From positions 124,001 to 188,000 of the forward strand of contig LQPU01000028.1 in assembly GCA_002101905.1 (NCBI GenBank): a stretch of DNA of 64,000 nucleotides, in the 5' to 3' direction. Positions 16,367-25,266 of the stretch are shown piece after piece. Both the position numbers and the translations under genes were made by a program. The notes beneath the pieces are model-generated. The model had not been told where the DNA came from, made no database searches, and saw only the letters and a program-made list of their open reading frames with translations. The first letter of the stretch is position 1. The number at the start of each line of letters is the position of its first letter. The DNA is from Mycobacterium shimoidei (GTDB taxonomy: Bacteria > Actinomycetota > Actinomycetes > Mycobacteriales > Mycobacteriaceae).

Positions 16367-16696
16367 GTGGCGGACCCGAAGTTGCATATCGAGCACTGCG
16401 ACGAGTGCGAGCGATGGGTGCACCCGCCCGCCGGAACGTGCGACGATTGCGGCAGACCGCTGGTTGCCCGGCCGGTCTCGGGGCGGGGCACGGTGTTCAC
16501 CTACACGGTCAACTTTCATCCCTACAACCCCGAGATCCCGACGCCATACGTGATCGCGATCATCGAACTGGCCGAACAACAAGGGCTTCGGGTCGCGGCC
16601 AATATCGTTGACTGCGAACCCGATTCGGTGGTCTGCGGCATGCCGGTTGAGGTGCGACACCACGAGCAGGGGTTGGTTTTCGGCCCGGCTACTTGA
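16367..16696 (+). CDS. DUF35 OB-fold zinc-ribbon protein (acyl-CoA-binding partner of thiolase)
   Basis: A 109-residue protein with an N-terminal zinc ribbon (CDECERW near residue 10 and CDDCGRP near residue 25) followed by an OB-fold with GRGTVFTYTV near residue 42. In steroid catabolism, proteins of this type (ChsH2-like) bind the acyl-CoA and complex with Ltp-type thiolases. The GTG at 16367 is preceded by TACTGT at 7 nt, implying a leaderless mRNA. Its 3' end overlaps the converging fadE22 stop by 8 bp. Its likely partner is the divergent thiolase at 15147-16316. Confidence 0.88.
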   Translation: MADPKLHIEHCDECERWVHPPAGTCDDCGRPLVARPVSGRGTVFTYTVNFHPYNPEIPTPYVIAIIELAEQQGLRVAANIVDCEPDSVVCGMPVEVRHHEQGLVFGPAT

Positions 16697-18854
16697 TCAG
16701 CGGGTCACGGGGCATCCCGAGGATCCGCTCGGCGATCTGGTTACGGGTGACCTCGGAGGTCCCGCCGGCGATCGCCATGCCCCGTGCGCCCATCAGCATC
16801 CGGCTGACCAGCCCGCCGGGCCCATCGGACAGTGCCATCTCCGGACCCAGTAGCGCCGCGCCGATCGCGGCACCTTCGCCCATGTGCTCGGCCAGCATGA
16901 GTTTGGTGATGTTGCCTTCCGGACCCGGCCCGGCTCCCTCGATACTGCGCGCGGCGCGACGCAGGTTCAGCAGCCGCAACGCGTGCTCGCCGGCCAGGAA
17001 AGTCCCGACGCGAACCGACGCTCCTGCCAATCGATCTGCCCCCTGCCGCGCCAGCTGCACCAGCTGCGCACCCACGCCTTCGAAGTACGACGTGCCGCCG
17101 CCGATGCTGACCCGCTCGTTGCCCAACGTCGCGCGCGCCACCGTCCATCCGGTGTTGGGCTCGCCCACCACGTCTTCGTCGGGCACGAACACGTCGTTGA
17201 AGAACACCTCGTTGAAGTCGGATCCACCGGTGATCTGGCGCAACGGCCGCACTTCGACGCCGGGGGCCTTCATGTCGATGATCACCGTGGTGATGCCGGC
17301 GTGCTTGGGCGCGTCGGGATCGGTGCGCACCGTCGCCAGCCCGCGGTGGCAGTAGTGCGCGCCGCTGGTCCACACCTTCTGCCCGTTGATCTTCCAGCCG
17401 CCGTCGACTCGGGTAGCTCGGGTCTTGATGCCCGCCGCGTCCGACCCGGCGTCGGGCTCGGAGAAGAGCTGACACCAGATTTCTTCTTTGCGCAGCGCTT
17501 TCTCGACGAATCTTTCGATCTGCTTTTGCGTTCCGTGCTGGATCAACGTCAGGATGACCCATCCGGTGATCTGGTAGTCCGGGCGTTTGATGCCCGCCGC
17601 GGCGAACTCCTGCTCGATCACCAGCTGCTCGACCGCGTCGGCGGCCAGGCCCCACGGTTTGGGCCAATGCGGCATCACATAGCCGGTGGCGATCAGCTTG
17701 TCCAGCTGCGCCTTGTCGTCCAACGCAGCGATCTCGGCCGCATCGGCACGGACCCGGCCACGCAACTCCTCGGCCTCGGGCGGCAGATCCAAGCTGTTGG
17801 CCCGGGTAGCGCCGGCCGCGGTGCGGTCGAATACGTCCTGGGCCGGGGCGTCGCCGCCGAACAGCGCGCGACTGGTCAGTGCGCGGCGCAGATGCAGGTG
17901 CGCGTCGTGCTCCCAGGTGAAGCCGATGCCGCCGTGCACCTGGATGTTGAGTTCGGCGTTGCGCGCATAGGCCGGAAACGCCAGCGCCGCAGCGACAGCG
18001 GCGATGAGCCGGAACTGCTCCTCATCCTCGCCTGCGGCCCGCGACGCGTCCCACACCGCGGCGGTCGCCGACTCGGCAGCCACCAGCATGTTGGCGCAGT
18101 GATGCTTGACCGCCTGGAAGGTGGCGATGGTGCGGCCGAACTGCTGGCGCACCTTGGCGTAGTCGACCGCGGTGTCAACGCAATCCGACGCCCCGCCGAC
18201 CGCCTCGGCCGCCAGCAGCGTGCGCGCCCGCGCCAGCGCCGATTCCCGCGCCCCCGACAGGATGTCGGCGTCGCCAACCTTGACGTTTTTCAAGGCGACC
18301 CGCCCCGAGCGTCGGGTCGGATCGAGGTTCTCGGGCACTTCGACCGACACGCCGTCGCGGCCGCGATCCAGCAGCAGCACGTCGTTGCCGGCCGCAATCA
18401 CCAGCAGCTCGGCCAGCCCGGCGCCTAAGACGATTCCGGCGTCGCCGTTGGCCACGCCGGAGTCGAGCCGGACGTCTCCACCCAGCCCGATGCCGGCGGT
18501 GACAGTGCCGTCGATCAGCCCGGGCAACAGCCGGGCCTTCTGCTCCGCGGTGCCGTCCTTGGCGACGACCGCCGAGGCGATGACGGTCGGCACGAACGGT
18601 CCCGGCGCCACCGCCCGGCCGAGTTCCTCGACCACCACCACCAATTCGGGCAGCCCGTAGCCCGATCCGCCGTGCTCCTCATCGATATGCAAGCCCAGCC
18701 AGCCGAGTTCGACGAGGTCGTGCCAGAACGGCGGCCGCGGCTCCTCGGCCGCATCCAGCAGCGACCGCGCCGCCCAGCGGGCCTTCTGCGAGGTCAAAAA
18801 CGCCCGCGCCACCTCAGCGAGTTCGCGATGGTCGTCGGTCAGTGCGATAGCCAT
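16689..18854 (-). CDS. fadE22: Fused two-domain acyl-CoA dehydrogenase (FadE22-like)
   Basis: A 721-residue protein made of two acyl-CoA dehydrogenase domains in tandem, about residues 1-350 and 365-721. The second has the FAD-binding and active-site stretch CQLFSEPDAGSDAAGIKTRA and the C-terminal GTSEVTRNQIAERILG. The first is more diverged, with HGGIGFTWEHDAHL. The fusion probably acts as a built-in heterodimer, as in mycobacterial steroid-type FadEs. Length and position match M. tuberculosis FadE22 (Rv3061c). The ATG start has GGAG upstream. Electron-transfer flavoprotein is not in the window. Confidence 0.94.
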   Translation of the reverse strand: MAIALTDDHRELAEVARAFLTSQKARWAARSLLDAAEEPRPPFWHDLVELGWLGLHIDEEHGGSGYGLPELVVVVEELGRAVAPGPFVPTVIASAVVAKDGTAEQKARLLPGLIDGTVTAGIGLGGDVRLDSGVANGDAGIVLGAGLAELLVIAAGNDVLLLDRGRDGVSVEVPENLDPTRRSGRVALKNVKVGDADILSGARESALARARTLLAAEAVGGASDCVDTAVDYAKVRQQFGRTIATFQAVKHHCANMLVAAESATAAVWDASRAAGEDEEQFRLIAAVAAALAFPAYARNAELNIQVHGGIGFTWEHDAHLHLRRALTSRALFGGDAPAQDVFDRTAAGATRANSLDLPPEAEELRGRVRADAAEIAALDDKAQLDKLIATGYVMPHWPKPWGLAADAVEQLVIEQEFAAAGIKRPDYQITGWVILTLIQHGTQKQIERFVEKALRKEEIWCQLFSEPDAGSDAAGIKTRATRVDGGWKINGQKVWTSGAHYCHRGLATVRTDPDAPKHAGITTVIIDMKAPGVEVRPLRQITGGSDFNEVFFNDVFVPDEDVVGEPNTGWTVARATLGNERVSIGGGTSYFEGVGAQLVQLARQGADRLAGASVRVGTFLAGEHALRLLNLRRAARSIEGAGPGPEGNITKLMLAEHMGEGAAIGAALLGPEMALSDGPGGLVSRMLMGARGMAIAGGTSEVTRNQIAERILGMPRDPLIK

Positions 18855-18874
18855 GGGGTCTCCTCTTCTACTTC

Positions 18875-18933
18875 GCGAGAGTGCAGCTAGCGACGCGGTT
18901 ACTCGGTAAACGCGTCGGCAGTTGCACTTTCGC
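18875..18933. repeat. 26-bp imperfect inverted repeat (REP-like hairpin)
   Basis: The left arm (18875-18900) and right arm (18908-18933) pair over 21 of 26 positions, with two further G:T wobbles, around the loop ACTCGGT. Conserved blocks are AGTGCA with TGCACT and CGACGCG with CGCGTCG. It fills most of the gap between fadE22 and the upstream SDR and may be a dispersed palindromic element or a transcript-processing hairpin. Confidence 0.75.
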
Positions 18934-18942
18934 GGCGTGGCA

Positions 18943-19707
18943 TCACTTGGGCGCGAACCGCTGTCCGGCGTCGAGGCGCAGGCACTGGCCGTTGAGCATC
19001 GGGTTGTCGACGATCGCCGCGGCCAACTTGGCGTACTCCGAGGGGCGACCCAGCCGCTTCGGGAACGCCGCGTCCTTGGTCAGCTGAACGGCGTACTCCT
19101 CCGGGATGCCCTTGGTCAGCCCGGTGGCGAACAGGCTCGGCGCGATGGCGAGCACCCGAATACCCAGCGATCCGAGGTCGCGCGCCATCGTCAAGCACAT
19201 ACCGGCAATGCCGGCCTTGGCCGCGGTGTAGGCGACCTGACCGATCTGACCCTCGAACGCCGCGATCGACGCGGTGTTGATGATGACGCCGCGCTCCTCA
19301 TCCTCCGGTTCGTTTTTGCTCATATGCGCCGCCGCGAGCCGGCTGATGTTGAAGGTGGCGATGAGATTGAGATCGATGACCGACTGGAAGGACTCGAGAT
19401 CGTGCGGACCGGACTTCGACATCGTCCGCTTGGCGATGCCGCCACCGGCGGTCGTGATGGCCACATGCAGGCCGCCCAACGCGTCGACGGCGCTCTGCAG
19501 GGCTTCCTCGGTGCCGGCGAAGTCGGTGACGTCGACCGGGTAGAACGACCCGCCACCTTTCAGACCCGCGGCGACGTCCTTGCCGTCGGACCCCTCCCGG
19601 TCGAGTATCGCGACGCTGGCCCCGCGCTCGGCCAGCAGTTCGGCGCTGGCGCGGCCCATACCCGAGGCGCCGCCGATGACGACCACCTTCTTGCCGTTGA
19701 TCTCCAT
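18943..19707 (-). CDS. Short-chain dehydrogenase, hydroxyacyl-CoA dehydrogenase-like
   Basis: A 254-residue SDR with the cofactor motif IGGASGMGRA at residues 11-20, TAGGG near residue 85 and the catalytic YTAAK near residue 155. The layout (SNKNEP-type insertion, INTASIAAFEGQ) resembles type II 3-hydroxyacyl-CoA dehydrogenases, which use NAD+. The ATG at 19707 is chosen because AAGGAGG lies 6-7 nt upstream. It is upstream of fadE22 in the same direction, so the two may act successively on one acyl-CoA, although a large hairpin separates them. Confidence 0.9.
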   Translation of the reverse strand: MEINGKKVVVIGGASGMGRASAELLAERGASVAILDREGSDGKDVAAGLKGGGSFYPVDVTDFAGTEEALQSAVDALGGLHVAITTAGGGIAKRTMSKSGPHDLESFQSVIDLNLIATFNISRLAAAHMSKNEPEDEERGVIINTASIAAFEGQIGQVAYTAAKAGIAGMCLTMARDLGSLGIRVLAIAPSLFATGLTKGIPEEYAVQLTKDAAFPKRLGRPSEYAKLAAAIVDNPMLNGQCLRLDAGQRFAPK

Positions 19708-19828
19708 CCAAACCTCCTTGTTTGACGGGTGCCGATTGGCCCGGCTCCTCTGCATCGTCGCCAGCCTTAACCAAGCACGTTATCGCGGCGCCACGTGACG
19801 TTGTCGGGCAGGCGTGTAAAGCTGGGCT

Positions 19829-21367
19829 GTGCTGCTGAGCGACGTGGCCGCCGCCTCGGTCGACGTGAGCGGCTCCGCATCCCGACGAGCAAAAATCGCG
19901 CGGATCGCTGAACTACTCAGCCGAGCCGACGCCGACCCCAAACTGGTCGCCGTCATCGTGTCGTGGCTTTCCGGTGAGCTGCCGCAACGCCAAATCGGGG
20001 TGGGCTGGGCGGCATTGCGGTCCTTACCGGCGCCCGCCGCGCAACCGAGCCTGACAGTCATCGAGGTCGACGCCACGCTCTCGGAGATCCGCGCCGTGTC
20101 GGGCAAGGGCTCGCAGGCCCGCCGCGCCGCCCTCCTCGCCGGGTTGTTCGCGTCGGCCACCGAAGCCGAGCAGACATTCCTGCGGCGCCTGCTCGGCGGT
20201 GAGCTGCGCCAGGGCGCGCTGGCCGGCGTGATGGCCGATGCGGTCGCCGCCGCCGCCCAGATACCCGCCGCGGCGGTACGACGCGCCGCAATGCTTGGCG
20301 GCGACCTGCCCGCGGTCGCGGCGGCCGCGCTCACCGGCGGAGCACCGGCTTTGGACGAGTTCACCCTCCGGGTGGGCCGACCCGTCGGTCCGATGCTGGC
20401 CCAGACGGCAGCCGGTGTTGCCGAGGCGCTCGAAAAGCTCGGCGGCACAGCGATATTCGAGGCGAAGCTGGACGGAGCGCGGGTGCAGGTGCACCGGGCC
20501 GGTGATCAGGTCACCGTGTACACCCGAAGCCTCGACGACGTCACCGCACGGCTGCCGGAGGTAGTCGAGGCGACGCTGGCATTGCCGGTCACCGACCTGA
20601 TCGCCGACGGGGAGGCGATCGCATTGCGGCCCGACGGCCGCCCGCATCCGTTCCAGGTCACCGGGTCGCGTTTCGGCCGCTCCGTCGACATCGCGGCCGC
20701 CCGAACCGCCCAGCCGCTGTCGGTGTTCTTCTTCGACGTCTTGCACCGCGACGGGGTGGACCTGCTCGACGCGCCCGCCACCGAGCGGGCGGCGGTGCTC
20801 GACGAGATCACACCGTCGCGGCATCGAGTCGATCGGCTGGTCACCGGCGACGCGACCGCCGCCGCCGACTTCCTCGACGCCACACTGGCCGCCGGCCACG
20901 AAGGAGTGATGGCCAAGGCGCTGACCGCACCGTACGAGGCCGGGCGCCGCGGCGCCGGCTGGCTCAAGGTCAAACCGGTGCACACCCTCGACCTGGTGGT
21001 GCTGGCCGTCGAGTGGGGATCCGGTCGGCGTAGTGGCAAGCTCTCCAACATCCACCTCGGCGCCCGGGATCCCGCCACCGGCGGCTTCGTCATGCTGGGC
21101 AAGACGTTCAAGGGCATGACCGATGCCATGCTGGACTGGCAGACGGCCCGGTTCACCGAGCTGGCCGTCGGCGGCACCGCCGGCTATGTGGTGCAACTAC
21201 GGCCCGAGCAGGTGGTCGAGATCGCGTTCGACGGGATCCAGCGCTCGTCGCGCTACCCCGGCGGGCTGGCGCTGCGATTCGCCCGGGTGCTGCGCTACCG
21301 CGACGACAAAAGCCCAGCCGAAGCCGACACGATCGACACCGTGCGGGCACTGTACGACCGAAGTTAA
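19829..21367 (+). CDS. ligB: ATP-dependent DNA ligase LigB
   Basis: A 512-residue ATP-dependent DNA ligase. An N-terminal helical DNA-binding domain (residues 1-200) precedes the adenylation motif EAKLDGAR, with the nucleotide-accepting Lys at about residue 213. Further ligase motifs are DGEAIAL near 260, [10 protein letters not shown] near 300, EGVMAK near 355 and WLKVKP near 375, followed by an OB-fold. Length, motifs and position after fadE22 match M. tuberculosis LigB (Rv3062). The start is the GTG at 19829. It is dispensable in mycobacteria, where the NAD-dependent LigA is the replicative ligase. Confidence 0.95.
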   Translation: MLLSDVAAASVDVSGSASRRAKIARIAELLSRADADPKLVAVIVSWLSGELPQRQIGVGWAALRSLPAPAAQPSLTVIEVDATLSEIRAVSGKGSQARRAALLAGLFASATEAEQTFLRRLLGGELRQGALAGVMADAVAAAAQIPAAAVRRAAMLGGDLPAVAAAALTGGAPALDEFTLRVGRPVGPMLAQTAAGVAEALEKLGGTAIFEAKLDGARVQVHRAGDQVTVYTRSLDDVTARLPEVVEATLALPVTDLIADGEAIALRPDGRPHPFQVTGSRFGRSVDIAAARTAQPLSVFFFDVLHRDGVDLLDAPATERAAVLDEITPSRHRVDRLVTGDATAAADFLDATLAAGHEGVMAKALTAPYEAGRRGAGWLKVKPVHTLDLVVLAVEWGSGRRSGKLSNIHLGARDPATGGFVMLGKTFKGMTDAMLDWQTARFTELAVGGTAGYVVQLRPEQVVEIAFDGIQRSSRYPGGLALRFARVLRYRDDKSPAEADTIDTVRALYDRS

Positions 21368-21394
21368 GGCTCCGCCGGCGAAGGTTACGGCAAT

Positions 21395-22756
21395 ATGTAC
21401 AGACAGTGCATTGCCGTCGTCGATGGGGAGTCTGCTCTGGTGTCAGTGGCAACCGGTGAAGATGCCCATGAACGGGCGGTACCGTGCTCAGCAACCATCG
21501 ACGAAACCCGTGACCGGCGATTGACGATGCTGCGCCGCATCGCGGTGGCGGTGTGGCTGCTGGTCGTGGTCTATCGGACGGTGACCGCGGGGCTGGCGTT
21601 CAACCGCGAATTACTGCTGCTCTACATCGCGACCGGGCTGATGGCCGCCAGCATCGGCCGCCGTCAGAAGGTGTTCGCGGTCGTGCGCGACTGGCTGCCC
21701 TTCGCCGTGGTGCTTCTGGTGTACGACCTCAGCCGCGGAGCGGCGACGCTGCTCGGCGCGCCCTGTCTGTGGCAGTTGCAGCCACAGGCGGACCGGTGGA
21801 TGTTTTTCGGGACGGTCCCGACGGTGTGGCTGCAGGAGCACCTCAAGATGGCAGACCCGCCCTGGTGGGAAGTCATTATCAGCGCCGTCTACATGTCGTT
21901 CTTCCTGCTGCCCTATGTGGTCGCCGGTTTCCTCTGGCTACGCGACCGGGCCGATTGGGCGGCTTTCGTGCGACGGTTCGTCGCGCTGTCTTTCACCGCG
22001 CTGATCGTCTACATCGTGATGCCCTCGGCGCCACCGTGGGCCGCCGCACGCTGCACCGCCCATGACGTCACGGGCGGGCCGTCGAACCCGCCGTGCATGT
22101 ACCGAAGCCCCGCCGGCGTGCCCGACGGCGGCCTGCTGGGTGCAATGCACGTCCACCAGGCCGGCGCACATAGCTTCGTGGAGCGGATCTCCACGCGCGG
22201 CTGGGGCACGCTGCACCTGCAGTCCGCGGGGGCATTAGTGAATTCCGGGCAGGCCAGCGTGAACTTGGTGGCGGCCATCCCGTCGCTGCACGCGGGGCTG
22301 TCGGCGCTGGTCGTGATGTTCCTGTGGCGCCGCGTTCGAGCAACGTGGCGTCCCCTGCTGGTTGTCTACGCGTTGACGATGGCGTTCGCTCTGGTCTATT
22401 CGGCCGAGCACTACGTCATCGACATCCTGCTCGGGTGGGCGCTGGCGGCGATCATGATGTGGGTGATCGGCTACCTCGAGGCGCGCTGGACGCGCCGCCG
22501 CTCATCCGGCAGCGACGTCGTCGAGCCAGCGGGCGATCTTGCTGGCGGCCTCGCCGTAGAAAGTCCGGTAGACCAGGTCGGCGACGTAGCCGATATGCGG
22601 GGTGGCCACCACGGTGTTCAGCGTGCGCAGTGGGTGTTCGGCGGGCAACGGCTCGATGTCGAAGACATCGAGGCCGGCTCCCGCGAGCCGGTGGGAGCGC
22701 AATGCCTCGATCAAAGCCACCTCGTCGACGATCGGCCCGCGCGAGGTGTTGACTAG
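21395..22756 (+). CDS. PAP2-superfamily integral membrane protein (lipid phosphatase/phosphotransferase-like)
   Basis: A 453-residue predicted membrane protein with about six transmembrane segments. It carries a PAP2/AUR1-like active site: SAPPWAA near residue 212, PSLHAG near residue 292 and EHYVIDILLG near residue 336, where the two His and the Asp are the phosphate-transfer residues. Members dephosphorylate lipids or move phospho-headgroups. The last 85 residues after WTRRRSSG are read antisense to the neighbouring dehydrogenase and look non-native, as if the original stop was lost. The start is uncertain: the ATG at 21395, or the ATG at 21527 just before the first membrane helix. Confidence 0.82.
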   Translation: MYRQCIAVVDGESALVSVATGEDAHERAVPCSATIDETRDRRLTMLRRIAVAVWLLVVVYRTVTAGLAFNRELLLLYIATGLMAASIGRRQKVFAVVRDWLPFAVVLLVYDLSRGAATLLGAPCLWQLQPQADRWMFFGTVPTVWLQEHLKMADPPWWEVIISAVYMSFFLLPYVVAGFLWLRDRADWAAFVRRFVALSFTALIVYIVMPSAPPWAAARCTAHDVTGGPSNPPCMYRSPAGVPDGGLLGAMHVHQAGAHSFVERISTRGWGTLHLQSAGALVNSGQASVNLVAAIPSLHAGLSALVVMFLWRRVRATWRPLLVVYALTMAFALVYSAEHYVIDILLGWALAAIMMWVIGYLEARWTRRRSSGSDVVEPAGDLAGGLAVESPVDQVGDVADMRGGHHGVQRAQWVFGGQRLDVEDIEAGSREPVGAQCLDQSHLVDDRPARGVD

Positions 22757-23440
22757 CAACGCCGTCGGCTTCATCAACCCCAATTCGGCCGCACCCACCA
22801 GTCCGCGAGTGCGTTCACTCAACACCAGATGGATGGTCAATACGTCAGCGCGGCTGAACAATTCGTCTTTGCCGACATAGGTAGCCCCCGCAGCTTGGGC
22901 GGCGTCGGGAGTCAAGTTGGTGCTCCACGCGATGACGTCCATGCCGAATGCCGCGCCGACCCGTGCGACGCGGCTTCCGATCCGGCCCAAACCCAGCACC
23001 CCTAATACCGCTCCGCCGAGCTGCCGACCGACCGACATCTGCCAGCCACCGGCGCGCACCGACGAGGCCTCGTCGACGATGCGTCGAGCAGCGGCCAGGA
23101 TCAGCGCCCAGGTCAATTCGACCGTGGACTCGATGTATCCACCGGTGCCGCTGATGTGGATGCCGCGCTCCTTGGCGGCTGCCACGTCGATCGAAGCATT
23201 GAACGGGCCGGTAGAGGCGATCATCCTCAGCCGCGGCAACCGCTCGATGATGCTGCGCGACAACGGCGTTCGCTCACGCATCACGCACACCACGTCGAAC
23301 GGGGCCAGCCTCTCGACAACGGCGTCGGGCTCGGCGAGGTGATCGTTGAAAACGGTGATTTCCGCGCGGGCCGCCACCGGTGACCAGTCGGCCATGCTCA
23401 GCGCGACGTTCTGGTAATCGTCGAGAATCGCAACCTTCAC
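22502..23440 (-). CDS. D-2-hydroxyacid dehydrogenase (NAD-dependent)
   Basis: A 312-residue protein of the D-isomer-specific 2-hydroxyacid dehydrogenase family. It has the NAD motif GLGRIGSRVA near residue 150, NTSRGPIVDE near residue 230 with the catalytic Arg, a Glu in the DIEPLP segment, and the catalytic His in TPHIGY near residue 285. Family members include D-lactate, glycerate and phosphoglycerate dehydrogenases. The GTG at 23440 is preferred because VKVAILDDYQ begins the fold; the upstream extension is not conserved-looking. Its last 255 bp are antisense to the PAP2 frame. It is divergent from a TetR gene with a shared operator candidate. Confidence 0.9.
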   Translation of the reverse strand: MKVAILDDYQNVALSMADWSPVAARAEITVFNDHLAEPDAVVERLAPFDVVCVMRERTPLSRSIIERLPRLRMIASTGPFNASIDVAAAKERGIHISGTGGYIESTVELTWALILAAARRIVDEASSVRAGGWQMSVGRQLGGAVLGVLGLGRIGSRVARVGAAFGMDVIAWSTNLTPDAAQAAGATYVGKDELFSRADVLTIHLVLSERTRGLVGAAELGLMKPTALLVNTSRGPIVDEVALIEALRSHRLAGAGLDVFDIEPLPAEHPLRTLNTVVATPHIGYVADLVYRTFYGEAASKIARWLDDVAAG

Positions 23441-23480
23441 CGTGCCAATGTCGCACACGGCGATCGGGCTAGGCGTAAAC

Positions 23481-23499
23481 ACTACGAACATAGAGTAGT
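23481..23499. promoter_or_regulatory. Operator and divergent promoter candidate (dehydrogenase / TetR)
   Basis: ACTAC (23481-23485) and GTAGT (23495-23499) are inverted arms around 9 bp. Leftward, TATGTT (23491 to 23486) would serve as the -10 box of the dehydrogenase. Rightward, TAGAGT (23491-23496) or TAGTCT (23496-23501) precedes the GTG at 23507. A TetR dimer here would block both. Confidence 0.5.
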
Positions 23500-23506
23500 C
23501 TCCTTC

Positions 23507-24312
23507 GTGACGACACCGGAATCGAGATCGCGAACGGAACTGCCATAGCGAAGCGACGCAGGCCCAACCCCGCCGAGCGCCGACGCGAACTTTGCGACGC
23601 GGCGATCCAGTTGCTGGGTGAAGACGGCGCCAAGGGCTTGAGCCATCTCAAGGTCGACGGCCGGGCCGGGGTCCCCGCCGGCACGACGTCCTTTTACTTC
23701 CGCACCCGCTCGGCACTGCTGCGCGCGGTCGCCGAACGCATGGCCGAACTCGACCTCGCACGCTTGGCGTCCGTCGCCGACAGTGCTCCGTCAAAGGCCG
23801 GTGCCACCGCGTCGACGTTGGCCCGACTGGTCATTGAATCCGGTGAGGAGCCGGAACTGACCCGCACGAAAGCGCGCTACGAGCTCACCATGCAGGCAAC
23901 CCGCGACCCGGCGATGGCCGCGACGTTGCAGCGCGGCACAGACGCATTCACCAAACTGCATCACGACATCCTGGTGCAGCTTCTGCCCCGCGGCGCGGAG
24001 CTGGACCCTGCTGTCGTCGACGACCTGAGCAACGTCACGCTGACGTTCATCAACGGCCTCTTGCTGCGGTTCGCACACGGCGACCGGATCATCGACACGC
24101 CCGAGCAGCTCGACGGAGTCTTGGCGGCCATCGCCACGGGCATCTTGACGAGCAAGCAGCGGGGGCACCTTACTCACGACAGCGCGCCGCGCCACCCTGC
24201 CCCGGTTAAGCGGAAAGTACAAACCACCCAAAGCCGCTCCAGCGCTGACACACTGGCGGCGGCACCAACGACGGGAGACGATCAATGCCTGAATACGACT
24301 ATGAGCAAATGA
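23507..24312 (+). pseudogene. TetR-family regulator with a broken or non-canonical 5' end
   Basis: The TetR helix-turn-helix is clear in the frame running to 24312 (PAERRRELCDAAIQLLGEDG, then AGVPAGTTSFYFRTRSALL). However, between the upstream in-frame stop at 23491 and the start of homology there is no ATG, GTG or TTG. A GTG at 23507, in a good promoter context, opens a different frame that stops after 13 codons at 23548. Shifting frame there would restore a normal protein. This suggests a frameshift, a sequencing error, or a rare start such as ATA at 23545. The rest of the gene is intact and overlaps the next gene by 28 bp. Confidence 0.6.
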
Positions 24313-25256
24313 AGAAAGACGCCGCGCCGTTCATCAAATTCGAAAAGGACGTCAAGAACAGGATCGCCTATATCACCTTCGATCGCCCGGACGCGCAGAA
24401 CTCCACCACGCTGGGCATGCGCCAGAACTATGCCGATCTGATCCACAAGTGCAACGTCGACGACGATGTCAAGGTGATCGTAATCCGGGGCGAGGGCGAG
24501 GATTTCGGCAGCGGCGGTGACCTACCCGAACAGCGCGGCATGCTGGAGAACCCCGGCATGCCACTGCTGCACGAGCTTGCGATCAACGACGACAACGTCA
24601 AATATCCGCCGGGTGGCTCCTACCGCTACCTGTCGACGGTCACCGACTTCTACGCCAAGGCGCCCGCCGGCAATCGGCCCCTTCAAGAGCTGCGCAAGAT
24701 CAGCATCGTCGAGGCCAAGGGCTACTGCTACGGCTGGCATTTCTATCAGGCCGGGGACGCCGATCTGGTTATCTCCTCCGACGACGCCCTGTTCGGTCAT
24801 CCGGCGTTTCGCTATGTCGGCTGGGGTCCGCGACTGTGGTGGTGGGCCGAAACCATGGGACTGCGAAAGTTCTCCGAAATGCTGTTCACCGGCAGGCCGT
24901 TCAGCGCGAAGGAAATGTACGAGTGCGGGTTCGTCAACAGCGTCGTGCCGCGCGAGAAACTCGAAGAGGAGACGATGAAGTACGCGCTGGCCTGCTCGCG
25001 CTCTCGCCCCACCGACACCGTTGCGGTACAGAAGACCTTCCTCGAGCTGTACAAGCAGCACAAGGGTGAGTACTTCGGCAGCCTTTTGACCGGCATGGTG
25101 GAAGGCATGCTTCCGTTGATCCAAAACGATCAAGTCAACGAGGTCGATTTGACGGAGGGGACGTTCAGCAAGGGCCTGAACAACGTGGTCAAGGACAACG
25201 ACATGAACTTCCCGCCCGAGTGGCGCCTGTCCCGCTCGGGACGCAATAAGCCTTGA
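24285..25256 (+). CDS. Enoyl-CoA hydratase/isomerase (crotonase) family protein
   Basis: A 323-residue crotonase-fold protein. The first oxyanion-hole region is GEDFGSGGDLPEQ near residue 75 and the second is EAKGYCYGWHFYQAGDADLVISS near residue 145. The two acidic residues of true hydratases are not evident at their usual places, and there is an insertion of about 50 residues between the two regions, so the reaction may be ring opening, isomerisation or another crotonase chemistry. It is the first enzyme gene of a rightward operon (crotonase, double CoA-transferase, SDR) behind a TetR. Confidence 0.87.
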   Translation: MPEYDYEQMKKDAAPFIKFEKDVKNRIAYITFDRPDAQNSTTLGMRQNYADLIHKCNVDDDVKVIVIRGEGEDFGSGGDLPEQRGMLENPGMPLLHELAINDDNVKYPPGGSYRYLSTVTDFYAKAPAGNRPLQELRKISIVEAKGYCYGWHFYQAGDADLVISSDDALFGHPAFRYVGWGPRLWWWAETMGLRKFSEMLFTGRPFSAKEMYECGFVNSVVPREKLEEETMKYALACSRSRPTDTVAVQKTFLELYKQHKGEYFGSLLTGMVEGMLPLIQNDQVNEVDLTEGTFSKGLNNVVKDNDMNFPPEWRLSRSGRNKP

Positions 25257-25266
25257 TGGCAAGCGC

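Noticed and set aside
20024..21196. 390-codon leftward frame opposite ligB
   Set aside because: Antisense to the conserved ligase motifs; no ribosome site or family pattern.
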